DNA from: Antilocapra americana
Lineage: Eukaryota > Chordata > Mammalia > Artiodactyla > Antilocapridae
Direction of reading: 5' to 3'
DNA: 64,000 nucleotides
Assembly: GCA_007570785.1 (NCBI GenBank)
Contig: ML660211.1
Span: 293,352-357,351 of the forward strand
Part shown: positions 24,241-36,449 of the stretch, piece after piece
Numbering within the stretch: the stretch's first letter is position 1
Layout of the letters: each line of letters opens with the position of its first letter
Position numbers and translations under genes: made by a program
The notes under the pieces: model-generated
Told to the model about the DNA's origin: nothing
The model's database searches: none
The model's input: the letters and a program-made list of their open reading frames with translations, nothing else

Positions 24241-24905
24241 TATACAAGCTCATGCACACACAGCTACTTTTCAGTGTGTGAAGAAAAAAAAGAAAGAAAG
24301 AAGTATGAAAGTAAAACAATTAGCAACCTTTTAGAAAGTAATGGTTTAAAAGTGTGTTCAATACCCTAACTCAAAAATATGTTGCCATGTCTGAAAATTG
24401 GGTTGATTCTGAAGATGAAATTTAGAGTCAGAGTAGAGTTACCTAAGATTTCAAAATTTTAACAGCACACTTAGGATGAAAAGGGGACTTTAATAGATCA
24501 CTTGCAGAAAATACAGAGTTAAGTGTACAGAATTTCCAAGAGGCAAAATCATGCATATGCATAGAGATTTTTTTTTTTCTCCCTTGCTTCCATAGTCTAT
24601 GTGTGTATCTTCCGTACCTTTAGAAGGAAACTAAGGTTATGGAGATATTGTACTATTTATGAAGGTGTTTCCTGAAAAGTTTTATTGACTGAATGGTATG
24701 AATAAATTTATTATATCTACATTTAATCCTGAGGTTTTAAATGTTCTTAAATCTAGAAAATCTAACTAGGTACAAACAAGGTATTAGTAATATGGCATCT
24801 TGCTTACAAATTATCCTATTGCTCTATAGTGCAAATCTATCATTTTTGTGTGAAAATTTATCAGTGTGATATCTACATCCTTTTAATTTCTTTAAGTGTA
24901 TGAAT
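24241..24905. other. unassigned AT-rich sequence
   Basis: No gene or repeat recognised beyond a short A/G-rich run at 24285-24302 and a T run at 24569-24578. Confidence 0.5.
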
Positions 24906-24917
24906 TTACTGTCTCTT

Positions 24918-25129
24918 GGTGGTGCATGGTCAGTCATGTCTGATTCTTTGCAACACCATGGACTGTAACTTGCCAGGCTCCCCTATCCATGGGATTTCCC
25001 CAGCAAGAATACTGGAGTGGGTTGCCATTTATTTTGCCAGGGAATCCTCCTGACCCAGGGATTGAACCCCCATCTCCTGCTTGCCAGACAGATTTTTTTT
25101 TAACCACTCAGCCATCTGAGGAAGCCCTC
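24918..25129 (-). mobile_element. Bov-tA SINE with perfect 12-bp TSD
   Basis: Full antisense copy flanked by ttactgtctctt at 24906-24917 and 25130-25141. A T-run expansion (about 25093-25101) interrupts the head. Confidence 0.93.
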
Positions 25130-25141
25130 TTACTGTCTCTT

Positions 25142-25722
25142 ACCCACTCCTTATTCAATAATTTTTTTTTTTTAGTTTTCCTATAAAAAATGCTCCAAAA
25201 TATTCCTCAAATATGAAGGATCAACATTAACAAGATTAAGAAGTCATAATGAAAATCAGTAAATATTTGTTGGCGTGACCTATTTAACCTGAAATACATT
25301 CATATAAACTTCCTAAATCTAATGCAGCATTTTCAGTGTGATGGTCCACTGATCAGTTCTGTCAGAGATTTGCTAGATGTACTTTCGCCATTTTAAAATC
25401 AAATTAATTATCAGAGTTTTTGCTGGTCTTTTTCATAGCAAGGTATCTCACAATAGGTGAGGGAGTTTGTTTTGGTTGCTGTTTTGTTTTTAGAACTTCG
25501 AAGCTCACATTTCATCACATACTGACAGTTGACCAGGAGGGAAGATGCCCATCTCCCTGGCCAGGTACTCTTGGATGGCCCCACTCCAGCCCCTCCTCCA
25601 TTCCCCTGTATCTCATTAGACTTCTCATTTTCCTTTGTATTACTTGTTTGGCCAAACAGTTAATTGGTTTTGATAATTTAAAAGACATGATTATGGAAAT
25701 ATTTCAGATTTAATATTATCTA
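25142..25722. other. unassigned sequence
   Basis: No gene or repeat recognised. Bases 25530-25640 are GC-rich relative to the surroundings. Confidence 0.45.
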
Positions 25723-25732
25723 ATATGAATGA

Positions 25733-25918
25733 GCATTAGTCGCTCAGTTATGTCCAACTATTTGTGACCCCAAGGTCTGTTTATGGAATTCTCCAGTCAA
25801 GAATACTGGAGTGGGTTGCCATTCCCTTCTCCAGGGAATCTTCCTGGCTCAGGGATCAAATTTGGGTCTCCTCCATTGCAGGCAGACTTTTTACCATCTG
25901 AACTACCAGGAAAGCTTC
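25733..25918 (-). mobile_element. Bov-tA SINE with perfect 10-bp TSD
   Basis: Antisense copy flanked by atatgaatga at 25723-25732 and 25919-25928. The body carries a small deletion ('ccaaggtctgtttatggaat'). Confidence 0.92.
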
Positions 25919-25928
25919 ATATGAATGA

Positions 25929-27099
25929 CATAAAGCCAGATAATGACCTACACATTTTCCTACATAGCTTTGCTCTTTCAAATGATAAAGATAAATTAGT
26001 CCTTCTTCAAATGAGTTTTTTCAACATCATTAATAACTTTTGTTTTTGATTGACATATACCATGGTCACACAATAAAAGACATTTATGACATTCACTGGC
26101 TATTAAAACTGCAAAATTATAATAAGATGCTTAATCTTATAGTTTATATTTATTAGACTAACTTTTAGATGAACCAAGGTGTAGAAGATTCATCAGTTCC
26201 CCCCCTCCAAAAAATAACAATAATATAAAAGCTGTAAAAACAAACTTTGTTTGAGAACCTGGCACCACAAACTATTATGGAAATGTACATTTAGTATAAA
26301 TGATGATTTTTCCATCGTTAAATAAAATCTTCATTCGATGACATCCATTGTTAGCTGACTGCACAGATGGTGTTGATTTTAAATGATCCACACAAAACAA
26401 TTTTCCAGATGAGTTGTATGTAGACACAAAAAACAGTTCAAATATAAATTACTTTTTATACAATGCAAATAATAGGTAGGTAAAATGCTTTGGGACATTA
26501 TTGTGATTATTTTTATAAAGACACAAGTAAACTTCTATTAATAATATTTCATCAAGATTTTTTTTTCTTTTGAGAAAATTGCTCCCTCATTATCCCTTGA
26601 ATTTCACTTCAATTTATAATAAGCTTTTTTAATGTTGAGCAAAGGCACTACTGAAATATCATTTTAACTTCATTCCTGAAAACAAGACCTGACTCAGAGC
26701 AACAGAAACTCCTAGCTGTCCCTTAAGGAGTGAAGGTAATGGAACACCAGAGTTTAAGCCCAGTACCTCATTGTCAGAAAACTGACCACATTACCAATCT
26801 TTCTTCCAGTTAATTATGGCCACGATGCTAGGTTGGCCAGAAGGAATAGAAGTAAAATCATGTATGCTCCTTAACAATCACAGCCTTAAGTGACTAGCAG
26901 ATCACTCTACTTTCCCTTCTCAATCTTTTATACACAGAATAGTATATATATATATCAAAGTATGCAGCTTGCTGCAATCTCACAAAATGCAGTAACCAGA
27001 TCAAATAATATATGAGTGTTCCAGAAATGCCTCTCAAGTTCCCTTCCATTTTCTGTGTACCAACCCTCCTCCATGCAGGATCATACCTACTCTGATTCC
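25929..27099. other. unassigned AT-rich sequence
   Basis: No gene or family recognised. Bases 26670-26930 are least AT-biased and could be unique DNA. Confidence 0.45.
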
Positions 27100-27290
27100 T
27101 AGTAACCTATGGTAATTTTAGTTAACTTTATGTAATGAAATCATATAATAATATATTCTTTTGTGACTGTCTTCTTTTGCTCTTTACTACAGTTCTCAGA
27201 TTGATTTTTATTTTGTGCATATTTTAAGTTAATTTATTTTTACTGCTGTACAATATTCCACCATGTGAATATAAAATTTCCAAAACACAT
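27100..27290 (-). mobile_element. old L1 fragment, antisense
   Basis: 'tgtaatgaaatcatataata', 'cttttgtgactgtcttcttt' and 'gctgtacaatattccacca' are the complement of the conserved L1 end region. Short and diverged. Confidence 0.5.
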
Positions 27291-27844
27291 TACAGTAGAT
27301 GTGGAATAATCAAATTATAAATAGACTGTGGATAATATTCAGAAAAAGACATTAATTCCAACTTTAATTGGACACGTTGAAACCGACATGGCAATGAAAT
27401 GTACTTTTCTTTTTCCTATTCTAAAATAAATAATCATAATAGGAATGCCACTTTCAGAGTAGTGTTTTTATAAGGTATTTCACAAATGCTATTAGTCGAA
27501 ATATCTTTTTGCCAAGGGATAGTAAATAAATTTTGCTAAGTAAATAAGGAGGTGGAAATATTAAAAAATCTAGTAATTTTTAAATTTCTCACAGTACATG
27601 TTTCTATATTAAAATCTATAGAATTAAAGTTTTCATATTACATACCTTTGAAGAAGGTATAATATTAAAATATTTTATCAAGGAAGCCCTACATATAAAT
27701 GATAATAGTTTAATAGCATGGATACACACATAGAAATATAATATAATAGAAAATAGAAAGCAACAATGGAAAATGAAAGGCAACATTAGGTACTGAGTTA
27801 GGCAATAGTGAAGTAATATGTTTTTACATTTTCAACAGTCATAT
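27291..27844. other. unassigned AT-rich sequence
   Basis: No gene or repeat recognised. Confidence 0.5.
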
Positions 27845-28310
27845 ATGCATACAATGAAATATTACTCAGCCATCAGAAAAGAAACCTGAATGTCATTTGC
27901 AACAACATGGATGACCTAGAGATTCCAAAAGAGAAAGACAAATGTCACATGGTATCACTCATATGTGGAATCTAACTTTAAAAAAATGAAAATAACTTAT
28001 TTGCAAATGAAATCAGACTTACAGATATTAAAAACAAAGTTACAGTTACAAAAAAAAAAAAAAAACATGAAGGGGCAGGATAAATCAGAAGCTTGGGATG
28101 AACATACACACACTACTAAACATAAGTAACCCAAAAGGACCTACTGCTGTATAGCACAGGAAACTATACTCAACAGTCTAGGACAACTTATATGACAAAA
28201 GAAGCTAAAAGAGAATGAATAGATGGATATGTATAACTGAGTCATTTTGCTGAATACCCGAAACTAACACAATTCTGTAAAGTAACTATACCAAAATAAA
28301 ATTAAAAATT
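27845..28310 (+). mobile_element. L1 3' end
   Basis: 'tgaaatattactcagccatc', 'aacaacatggatgacctaga', 'tcactcatatgtggaatcta', 'actgctgtatagcacaggaa', then 'ataaaattaaaaattaaaa'. An internal poly(A) expansion lies at about 28050-28067. Confidence 0.85.
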
Positions 28311-28689
28311 AAAAAATATCTAGTAGGCTTTCCTTATACTGCTATTAGAGTTCATCACTATCCTGTACCTTCCAAAGAGCATGATTTTAATCGTTATGCC
28401 TAGAATCCATCAATTTTTTTTCTTTGCCAAATTCTTTAACACTTTATTTTCTTTAGTGCTAATATCTCTCAGATACTAAGCTCAGATCCATATTCAATCC
28501 ATTAGATCAGATTAGAATTGGAATTCATTACATTAGATTAGATTGAATTAGATTACAAGGGTGATTTCTTCTTTTCATGTCATTGACTTCCTAATGTTTC
28601 CTACAGAGAACTATTATTCTCTCCGTAGTGGTCACCGAGATGAATTCTGATGCCAAGAAAAAGGACAGAGATTGTGGTGTGGCCTATCA
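28311..28689. other. unassigned sequence
   Basis: Contains a local patch of repeated 'attaga' units at 28500-28556. No gene recognised. Confidence 0.45.
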
Positions 28690-28968
28690 GTGGTTAGTTT
28701 TTTGCATCAGGAAACCAAAGTATTGGAGCTTCAGCTTCAAAATGGATGCAAAGAGTTGACTCATTGTAAAAGACCTTGATGTTGGGAAAGATTGAAAGCA
28801 AAAGGAGAAGAGGGTTGCAGAGGATGAGATGGTTAGATAGCATCACCAACTCAATGGACATGAACCTGAGCAAGCTCTGAGAGATAGTGAAGGACAGAGG
28901 AGTTTGACTTAACTGAAGTCCATGGGGTGGCAAAGCCACACAACTTAGCACCTGAACAACAACATTAT
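28690..28968 (+). mobile_element. BovB LINE 3' end with 5' inversion
   Basis: Bases 28741-28968 are BovB in sense orientation ('gagttgactcattgtaaaag' to the 'acctgaacaacaacatt' tail). Bases of about 28690-28740 are the immediately upstream BovB segment in reverse complement ('ccaaagtattggagcttcag'). The inverted and direct parts share 'gatgcaaa' at the joint. This is the structure expected from twin priming. Confidence 0.82.
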
Positions 28969-29162
28969 AGAAATTCATAATTATTTAAAAATCAATTTGA
29001 AAGTCTATTACAGTGTAGTCTTAGAATTTCCAGGAGTTTCTTGATTTTTCCCTATATTTTATTAAATATATTTCTTCATGCTATAATTTAAAGGAGTTGG
29101 GATAAACTGTTCTTTCTTTTCTTATATAAAGAACTAATTTTATAAAGAGTAAGAAGTATTGG

Positions 29163-29293
29163 GAATTCCCTGGTGATCCAGTGGTTAGGACTGTGTGCTC
29201 TCACTGCCAAAGGCATGGGTTCAATCTCTGGTTAGAGAACTAAGATTTTACATGTCATGCAACACAGACAAAACAAAACAAATAAAAAAAAGT
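29163..29293 (+). mobile_element. CHR-1-type SINE with TSD
   Basis: 'gaattccctggtgatccagt', 'ggttaggactgtgtgctctc', 'ggttagagaactaagatttt' and an (AAAAC)n tail. Flanked by gtaagaagtattgg (29149-29162) and gtaagatgcattgg (29294-29307), two mismatches. Confidence 0.85.
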
Positions 29294-29307
29294 GTAAGAT
29301 GCATTGG

Positions 29308-30412
29308 AAATATAAAATATTGGTTCAAATGTAGCCTCTTTCTCTGAAAATAACTGGGCAAACCTTTATGAACAAATAATTACTTCATAACCTTGCTATA
29401 AAACAAAGGCTGAAAAACTGCCTCTCAGAATATTAAATAGCATGTGATTATGTTTTGGGCATAGCACATACAAAAAAATTATTTTTGCTTATTTATCTTT
29501 CCTTTCATATAATATATTTTGTAAAGATTAAATGGCACAAAGAGCTGTAACATTACAACTCTAATTAAGGGACTGTTTTCTAGCAAGCAAAGACATTATA
29601 GTTCCACAATGTGACTAAAATGTATTTGCAATGCTTTTGACTTATTAAATATTCAACATTTACTGAATGTCTATCAATGCTAGGCAATGTGCAAAGCACT
29701 GATTTGAACTTGGTCCATATTTTTAATCATTTCTATTTTTTATGCAACCTACAGAATGAATGGTAAGAGTTGCCAGTATATGTGCTAATGAAATAAAATG
29801 TTCAGCACAGTAATGAGCCAGTAATGGGGGCCAGCATGCTCTATATTACACAGAAAAGTGTATGACACATTCGTTTGGCTTTATGAAAATGCTTACTATG
29901 AATCAACACAATTCTAACATCTGCAAATTCGACAGATACTACAGGACATCCTATAATTTACAAAAAGCCTAGGCACGACAACGAGATAAAATGAAAACTG
30001 TGCATTTTTAAGTAATAGAGCATATATTCAAACTAACATGTGATTCAAAGTCATATAATTACTGCCTCCAAGGAATCATGACCTTTCACTGAGACAGTTT
30101 TCTATTCTACAAGTAAAAATAATTTTCAGAGAAATAAATTGTCTGCTTTGAATTAAAACTTTCCTCTTTTATTGACATAAACTAGTTTATTTAGGAAATA
30201 ATATATTTTACAAAGTATGGTGTGCTCTATTCATCATCCAAAATAATTTTGTTTTTACAAAGCAATTGGATAAGCAGGATTTTAAAGTATATAAATAAGC
30301 AAAATTACAATGTTGATTTTAAAATAACTTTTCTCCCTTTAAAACTTAGTTTCAAGTATTAAATAAGATTGAGAGGAAAATGATAGATCTTTTAAAAATG
30401 TAAATGTTTTAG
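29308..30412. other. unassigned AT-rich sequence with a possible L2 trace
   Basis: Around 29645-29720 ('ttactgaatgtctatcaatg') resembles the complement of the L2 3' end, but too weakly to assign. Nothing else recognised. Confidence 0.4.
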
Positions 30413-30545
30413 CAACTGGAGAAGGAAATGGAAACCCACTCCAGTATTCTTGCATGGAGAATTCCATGGACAGAGGAGCCTGCCAGGCTGCAGTCCATGG
30501 GGTCGCAAAGAGTCAAACATGACTGAGTGACATTCACTCACTTTA
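30413..30545 (+). mobile_element. BovA monomer SINE
   Basis: Starts at 'ctggagaaggaaatggaaac' without a tRNA-like head, with a full BovA body and a 'cattcactcacttt' tail. Imperfect flanking similarity (ttagcaact and ttagcacta) suggests a TSD. Confidence 0.85.
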
Positions 30546-30706
30546 GCACTAAGCACATTTAAAATTTTGGACATTCTCTTAAACCCCTCTGTATATTAAT
30601 GGCCTAATAATACTGATATTTTCTTATCAAGCTGTTTCTACTCAAGGTTATGTTAAATTTATACTGATAGAATATACTTATTTATACTTATACAATACCC
30701 CTATGG

Positions 30707-30918
30707 GCTATCTTGCTGGCTCAGTGGTAAAGAATCCACCTGCAATGCAGGAGATGTGGGTTTGATCCCTGAATTGGGAAAATCCTCTGGAGGATGAAAT
30801 GGCAACCCACTCCAGTATTCTTGCCTGGGAAATCCCATGGTCAAAGGAGCCTGGTGGGATACAGTCCGGAGGATTGAAAACAGTCAAGCACAACTGACTG
30901 ACTGAGCACAAGCACCAT
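30707..30918 (+). mobile_element. Bov-tA SINE
   Basis: Head 'cttgctggctcagtggtaaa', degraded B box 'gggtttgatccc', complete body and 'gactgactgagcac' end. Confidence 0.9.
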
Positions 30919-31339
30919 CCAGATAAAGATGACATCTGCTAATTCTCCTTAAATTAGATCACAAATACTAAGTGAATTTCATGATTTTGTTTTAGTACCT
31001 CAAAATAGCTGTTTTTGGTTCATAATATAATGTCTCTCTCCAAAATCTGGGCTTATAATCTCCTTCAGTGCCATGATTCCTTTCTGTAATTGAATCTTCG
31101 ATTTTTAAATTATAAATTATATACAATTTTCTTGTAAAGCTTTTATTAAAATTAAATTAGTTAAGTTATAGGCACAATTTTTGTTCTACATTGCAAAAAT
31201 TAGTTGCTTATTAGTTTTTATAAAGAAATCTTCGCATATTCTTTTATAAATAATGCAATGTTTAACTTCCTTAACACCAGAATTTTATTATTCCTGACAA
31301 GGGTTATGTTAAGAAATCATGTATTTAGATGAAAAATAG
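30919..31339. other. unassigned AT-rich sequence
   Basis: No gene or repeat recognised. Confidence 0.5.
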
Positions 31340-31640
31340 AACTGAGACCAGAAAAGTCCTATATAGTGGCTCCTTATTCACCCTGGGTCTGGAGGAAGAA
31401 CAATGAAAAGATGACAATCCACTATTGGGACTGAATAGACACAGAATAAGATTGAGGAACAAGCCTCTTCTCAAACATTGCAACATATTAAAAACACAAT
31501 GGAAGTTCCTCAAAAAATGAAAAGCAGAACCATACATGATCCAGCAATTCAGTACTTGAGTATTTTTCAATGAAAACAAAATACTATTTTGGAAATACAT
31601 ATGCATCCCTATGTTCATTGCAGTATTAAGAAAAATGACC
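31340..31640 (+). mobile_element. L1 3' region fragment
   Basis: 'aatggaagttcctcaaaaaa', 'tacatgatccagcaattcag' and 'ccctatgttcattgcagtat' are characteristic of the L1 3' end. It is a separate piece from the ORF2 segment that follows. Confidence 0.65.
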
Positions 31641-31714
31641 TTCCTTACAGTGTATTTATGCTAAATATACACCAAATCATGCATATACTTAAAAATTATG
31701 TATATAGAAAGCAA

Positions 31715-34690
31715 GAAAATACACATTATTTTGAAACGTATATGGAGCATTCATCAAGATAGACTATATTCTGACCAAAAAGTTCAAGCTTTACCAAACT
31801 TAAAATAATTGAAAATATGTAGACAATGCTAGCAAAGTAATGCTCAAAATTCCCCAAGAAAGGTTTCAAGAGTATATGAACTGTGAACTTCCAGATGTTC
31901 AAGCTGGATTTAAAAAAGGCAGAGGAACCAGAGATCAAATTGCCAACATCAAAAAACATCTACTTTACTTTATTGACTACGCCAAAGCCTCTGACTGTGT
32001 GGATCACAACAAATTGTGGAAAATTCTGAAAGAGATGGGAATACCAGACCACCTGACCGGCCTCCTGAGAAATCTGTATGCAAGTCAAGAAGCAACAGTT
32101 AGAACTGGACATGAAACAACAGACTGGTTCCAAATCTGGAAAGGAGTACATCACGCCTGTATATTGTCACCTTGCTTATTAAACTTACATGCAGAGTACA
32201 TCATGAGAAACGCTAGACTGGATGAAGCACAAGCTGGGATCAAAATTGACTGGAGAAATATAAATAATCTCAGATATGCAGATGACACCATCCTTATGAC
32301 AGAAAGTGAAGAAGAATTAAAGAGCCTCTTGATGAAAGAGAAAGAGGAGAATGAAAGAGTTGGCTTAAAGCTCAACATTCAGAAAACAAAGATCACGGGA
32401 TCCGGTCCCATCAATTCATGGCAAACAGATGGGGAAACAATAGAAACCAGTGAGGGACTTTTTTTTTTTTTTTTTTGTCTCTAAAATCACTGCAGATGGT
32501 GACTGAAGCCACGAAATTAAAGACACTTAACTCCTTGGAAGAAAAGCTATGACCATCCTAGATGGCATATTAAAAAGCAGAGTCTTTACCAACAGAGGTC
32601 TGTCCATCTAGTCAAAGCTATGGTTTTTTCAGTAGTCATGTATGGATATGAGAATTGGACTATGAAGAAAGCTGAGTGTTGAAGAATTGATGCTTTTGAA
32701 CTGTGGTTTTGAAGAAGACTCTTGAGAGTCCCTTGGACTGCAAGGAGAGCCAACCAATCTATCCTAAAGGAAATTAGTCCCGAATATTCAACAGAAGGCC
32801 AGATGTTGAAGCTGACATTCCAATACTTTGGCAACCTGATGAGAAGAACTGACTCATTTGAAAAGACCCTGAGGCTGAGAAAGATTGAAGGTAGGAGGAG
32901 AAGGGGACGACAGAGGATGAGATGGTTGAATGGCATCACTGATGTGATGGACATGATTTTGAATAGTCTCCAGGAGTTGATGATCGACAGGGAAATGTGA
33001 CATGCTGCAGTCCATAGGGTCACAGGGAGTCAGACAAGACTGAGTGACTGAACTGAACTGAGACAATGTTATCTGACCACATAAATAGTAAACTCAAACC
33101 CAAGATCAAAATTATGTCAGGAGCATATCCAAATGTTTAAAAAATATATAACAAGAAGTTGGAGTTGACTGAATGACCAATGAATTTGGGGCCACAGAAT
33201 TCATAACCAAAAGAAAAAATTTGAGGAAATTAGAAAATAATTGGAATCAAAGGAAAGCAAGAGAGGAACATATCAAAACTCACTGAATGCAACTAAAGCT
33301 GTGATCAGAATATATATGACATCTTATAATATGATAACTCATGCTAGAAAAGTTAAAGGTCTCAAATTTATGACCCAAGCTTCCACTTAGATGTCTGTGT
33401 GATAGAAGAGCAAATAAAATCAGCCATAAGCATAAGGAAATAATAACTGTAACTGAAAAACAAGGAGAAAGAAAAAATCATGGAGAAAATTTAAAATCAT
33501 ACATTGGTTCAATGAAATAATCAACAGCATTAATAATTGTCATCAGACTGATTAGAGAGGAAGAGAGAGAGAGACTCACAATTTGTCCACAGAAGAAGAA
33601 ATCATTAGTAACATATATTTATTAAAGAAAGTAAGTTTTGTTGTTAAAAGTTCTCACAGGAAAAAAAAAAGTCCTGAATGCATAACTGGTGAATTTCATA
33701 AAATATATAAAAGCAGATACATCAATTCACACAAAACCTAAATTATAGAACAGGAGGAACATTTCCCAAATCTTATCTCACGAACATAGGATCATGAAGG
33801 AATACTATGATCAACTCTATGCCCACAAATTTTAAAGCATAGATGACATGAACTAATACCTTGAAAGACACATCTAACCAATCTCACATAAGGATATATA
33901 GGTAAAACCATAGATTATTTCAATCAATAATTAATAATATTCTTTAAAATAGAGCAAAAACACAGACAGCTTACTGACAACTTTTACCATGTTAGAAAGA
34001 AATGATATTAATTGTCTCCAACTGTGTGTAGAAACTAGAAACAGGAGGAACACTTCCTAACTAATTCCATAAGACCAGCATTACCTTAATATCAAAATCA
34101 ATTAAAGACATTACAAGAAAGAGAAACCCAACATTTCTCATGATGATATATAGAAAAATTCTCAAGAAAATATTAACAGGTATAAAAAATGCATTATATG
34201 CCATGACCAAATGAGATTTACACCAGATATTCAAGGATAATTCAATTAAAAATAAATCAATGTATTACAGTATACTAACTTTAGAAGAAAACTCATATAA
34301 TCATATCAATTGATAAACAAAAAGAATTTATCAACATTCACTCATGATGAAAGCTGTCAGCAATTCAGTAGTAAAACTGATCTTAAGTTAACAAAGAGTA
34401 CTCACAAACCTGTAAGCTAATGTACTAAATGGTGAGTAACTAGATGCTTTTGTCCTAAGAGCAGAAAAATATGAAGCATTCCTCTTTTTCTCTTAGCATA
34501 TTCAATACTGACTGAAAATCTTACAGTATTCAAGGGCTAGAAAGGCACACAGATTGGAGAAAAGGAGATAAAACTCTACCAATTACATGACTGTATATAT
34601 AGAAATTTCTAATGTATCAGCAACAACAAAATCCAGAAATATTAAATCACTATAGGGGAGTCATAGGATACAAGATTAACACACAACTCA
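31715..34690 (+). mobile_element. old L1 ORF2 segment, split by BovB
   Basis: The endonuclease-region end (31715-31828, 'atggagcattcatcaagata') resumes after BovB at 33069 ('ctgaccacataaatagtaaa') and continues through the RT domain ('aaccccaacatttctc' area at 34120, 'agatttacaccagatattca' at 34214) to about 34690. Full of stops. Intact L1 ORF2 would be about 1275 codons. Confidence 0.75.
31829..33060 (+). mobile_element. BovB LINE inserted in L1, with 8-bp TSD
   Basis: Flanked by agacaatg at 31821-31828 and 33061-33068. The longest BovB frame in the window (31840-32484, 214 codons) covers 'GFKKGRGTRDQIANI', 'DCVDHNKLWKILKEMGIPDH', 'LRYADDTILMTESEEELKS' and 'GLKLNIQKTKI'. Relative to the family it lacks about a dozen residues after 'IANI' and has a T-run expansion at about 32459-32476 that breaks the frame. 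The 3' part (32722-33000) and the (TGAAC) tail remain. The L1 context shows BovB came later. Confidence 0.93.
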
Positions 34691-34917
34691 ATTGCTGGGA
34701 GTGACATTCTCAGCATGGCAGAAAAAGAGTCGTATACCATCTTCTCCCAAAGAACATTGATTTAAATTTTAACAGTCACTACAAAGAAAGAGTCTTTTTG
34801 GAAGTCCAAGAATCTAGCATACTGTTGGAGCATACAAAATCTGAGGATACACGCACTGAAGATGGTAAGAGGAACAGTTTTGCTTTACCCACATCACCCT
34901 TCCTGCAAGGTGGCAAT

Positions 34918-35131
34918 AAGGTAATGTAAAAGTGTTAGTCACTCAGTCATGTCCAAATCTTTGAAACCTCATGGACTGTACCTTGCCAGGCTCCTCTGTC
35001 TATGGAATTCTCCAGGCAAGTATACTGGAGTGGGTAGCCATTCCCTTCTCCAGGGGATCTTCCAGACCAGGGGTCAAACCCAGGTCTCCTGCACTACAGG
35101 CACACTATTTACCATCTGAGCCATCAGATAA
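34918..35131 (-). mobile_element. Bov-tA SINE inside L1, with TSD
   Basis: Antisense copy, complete from tail to head complement ('accatctgagccatcagata'). Flanked by gcaaggtggcaat (34905-34917) and gcaagatggcaat (35132-35144), one mismatch. Confidence 0.92.
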
Positions 35132-35284
35132 GCAAGATGGCAATGTTACTGCCAAAGTGAACCTTCTTAACCCTGATTCCTCCCATGAAAATGGTGAAAT
35201 AATGTGGGTGAGCATCTAGCTTCCCTAGATGTGTGGGAGATCATCTAATTGGCCCATTTCTCTCTCACATCATCAAGAATTCTG

Positions 35285-35408
35285 TTGCTGCTGCTGCTGC
35301 TGCTGCTAAGTCGCTTCAGTTGTGTCTGACTCTGTGCAACCCCATAGATGGCAGCCCACCAGGCTTCCCCATCCCTGGGATTTTCCAGGCAAGAGTACTG
35401 GAGTGGGG
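35285..35408 (-). mobile_element. BovA2-type SINE with (CTG)n tail, with TSD
   Basis: Antisense. It begins with about seven TGC units at 35286-35307, the complement of a (CAG)n 3' tail, then 'gtcgcttcagttgtgtctga' and 'ggcagcccaccaggcttccc'. It is truncated after the first monomer. Flanked by tcaagaattctg (35273-35284) and tcaagaatactg (35409-35420). Confidence 0.9.
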
Positions 35409-36449
35409 TCAAGAATACTGAGGAACTGCAATGTCAGAGGGAGTGAAGGCCTGGGAGAATGGTGGCCAAGGATCCGAATGGAACATATCAAGAGAGCTAA
35501 ATCCTACTAGCGACATCTTGGACTCTACCAGAAAGCTAGCCCATGAACTTCTGGGGATGCCTCAACTACAAATCCCTCCAGATGACCCACTGGCACCCTC
35601 AGTGCTCAGTGGGCCTCACCCACACACACACACCCATGCCATGGACACCTCCCTGTGTGTGTTCCCAACTGCAGCTTTTAAAACAACTAGTAAACACACA
35701 TAGAGGCCAATTCTTCAGGACTGGGAGAAATAACAAGCGAGCACATATCACTGCCTGAGAGATAGCAAAAAGGTGGTTTTCAGCACAGGGCCTGGTTTGG
35801 CAGGACCAAAACAAAGCACAGAAGCCCATGACTTCTGCCACAAAAGGAAATAAAATATGAGGAGCAGATGTACTCATAGAAAATGTCATAACCCCTATCA
35901 AGATTGACAGAAGAATTTTCTTCATCAAAACCAGTGAGTCAAGACAAGAGCGGATAACTTTTTTTTTTTCCCAAATGTGAAAATAGCAACACAAGACTTT
36001 GAGGTACATAAAATATCTAGGAAAAATTACAACAATGAAGGAACACAAAAAATTATTCAGTAATTGATACCAAAGAAATGGAGATTTGTAGTTTATCCAA
36101 TGTAGAAACCAAAAAACCTGATTTAAGGAAGCTGGGTGAGCTGTAAGAAAACACAGAAAGACAATTCAATGAAACTAAGAAAACAATACAAGAACAAAAT
36201 TAGAAATTTATCAAAATGCTTAGCAATCATAAGGAAGAACCTAAAAGAAAATTTGGAAATGAAGAATATAATGAATGAAATGAAAAATATAACAGTGTCT
36301 ATAGCAAACTCTGTCAATCCAACGAAAGAGTCTATAAAGTCAAAGATGGGACCTTTGAAATTATCTATTCAGAGAAAAAAGAAAAAGAATTAAAAAGAAT
36401 GAATAAATCCTATATGAATCATGGGATTCTATTCAGAAAAAAAATCATG

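Noticed and set aside
36136..36393. 85-codon Lys/Asn-rich coiled-coil-like frame
   Set aside because: Lies within L1 5'/ORF1-like sequence between other L1 pieces; better explained as an L1 remnant than a gene.
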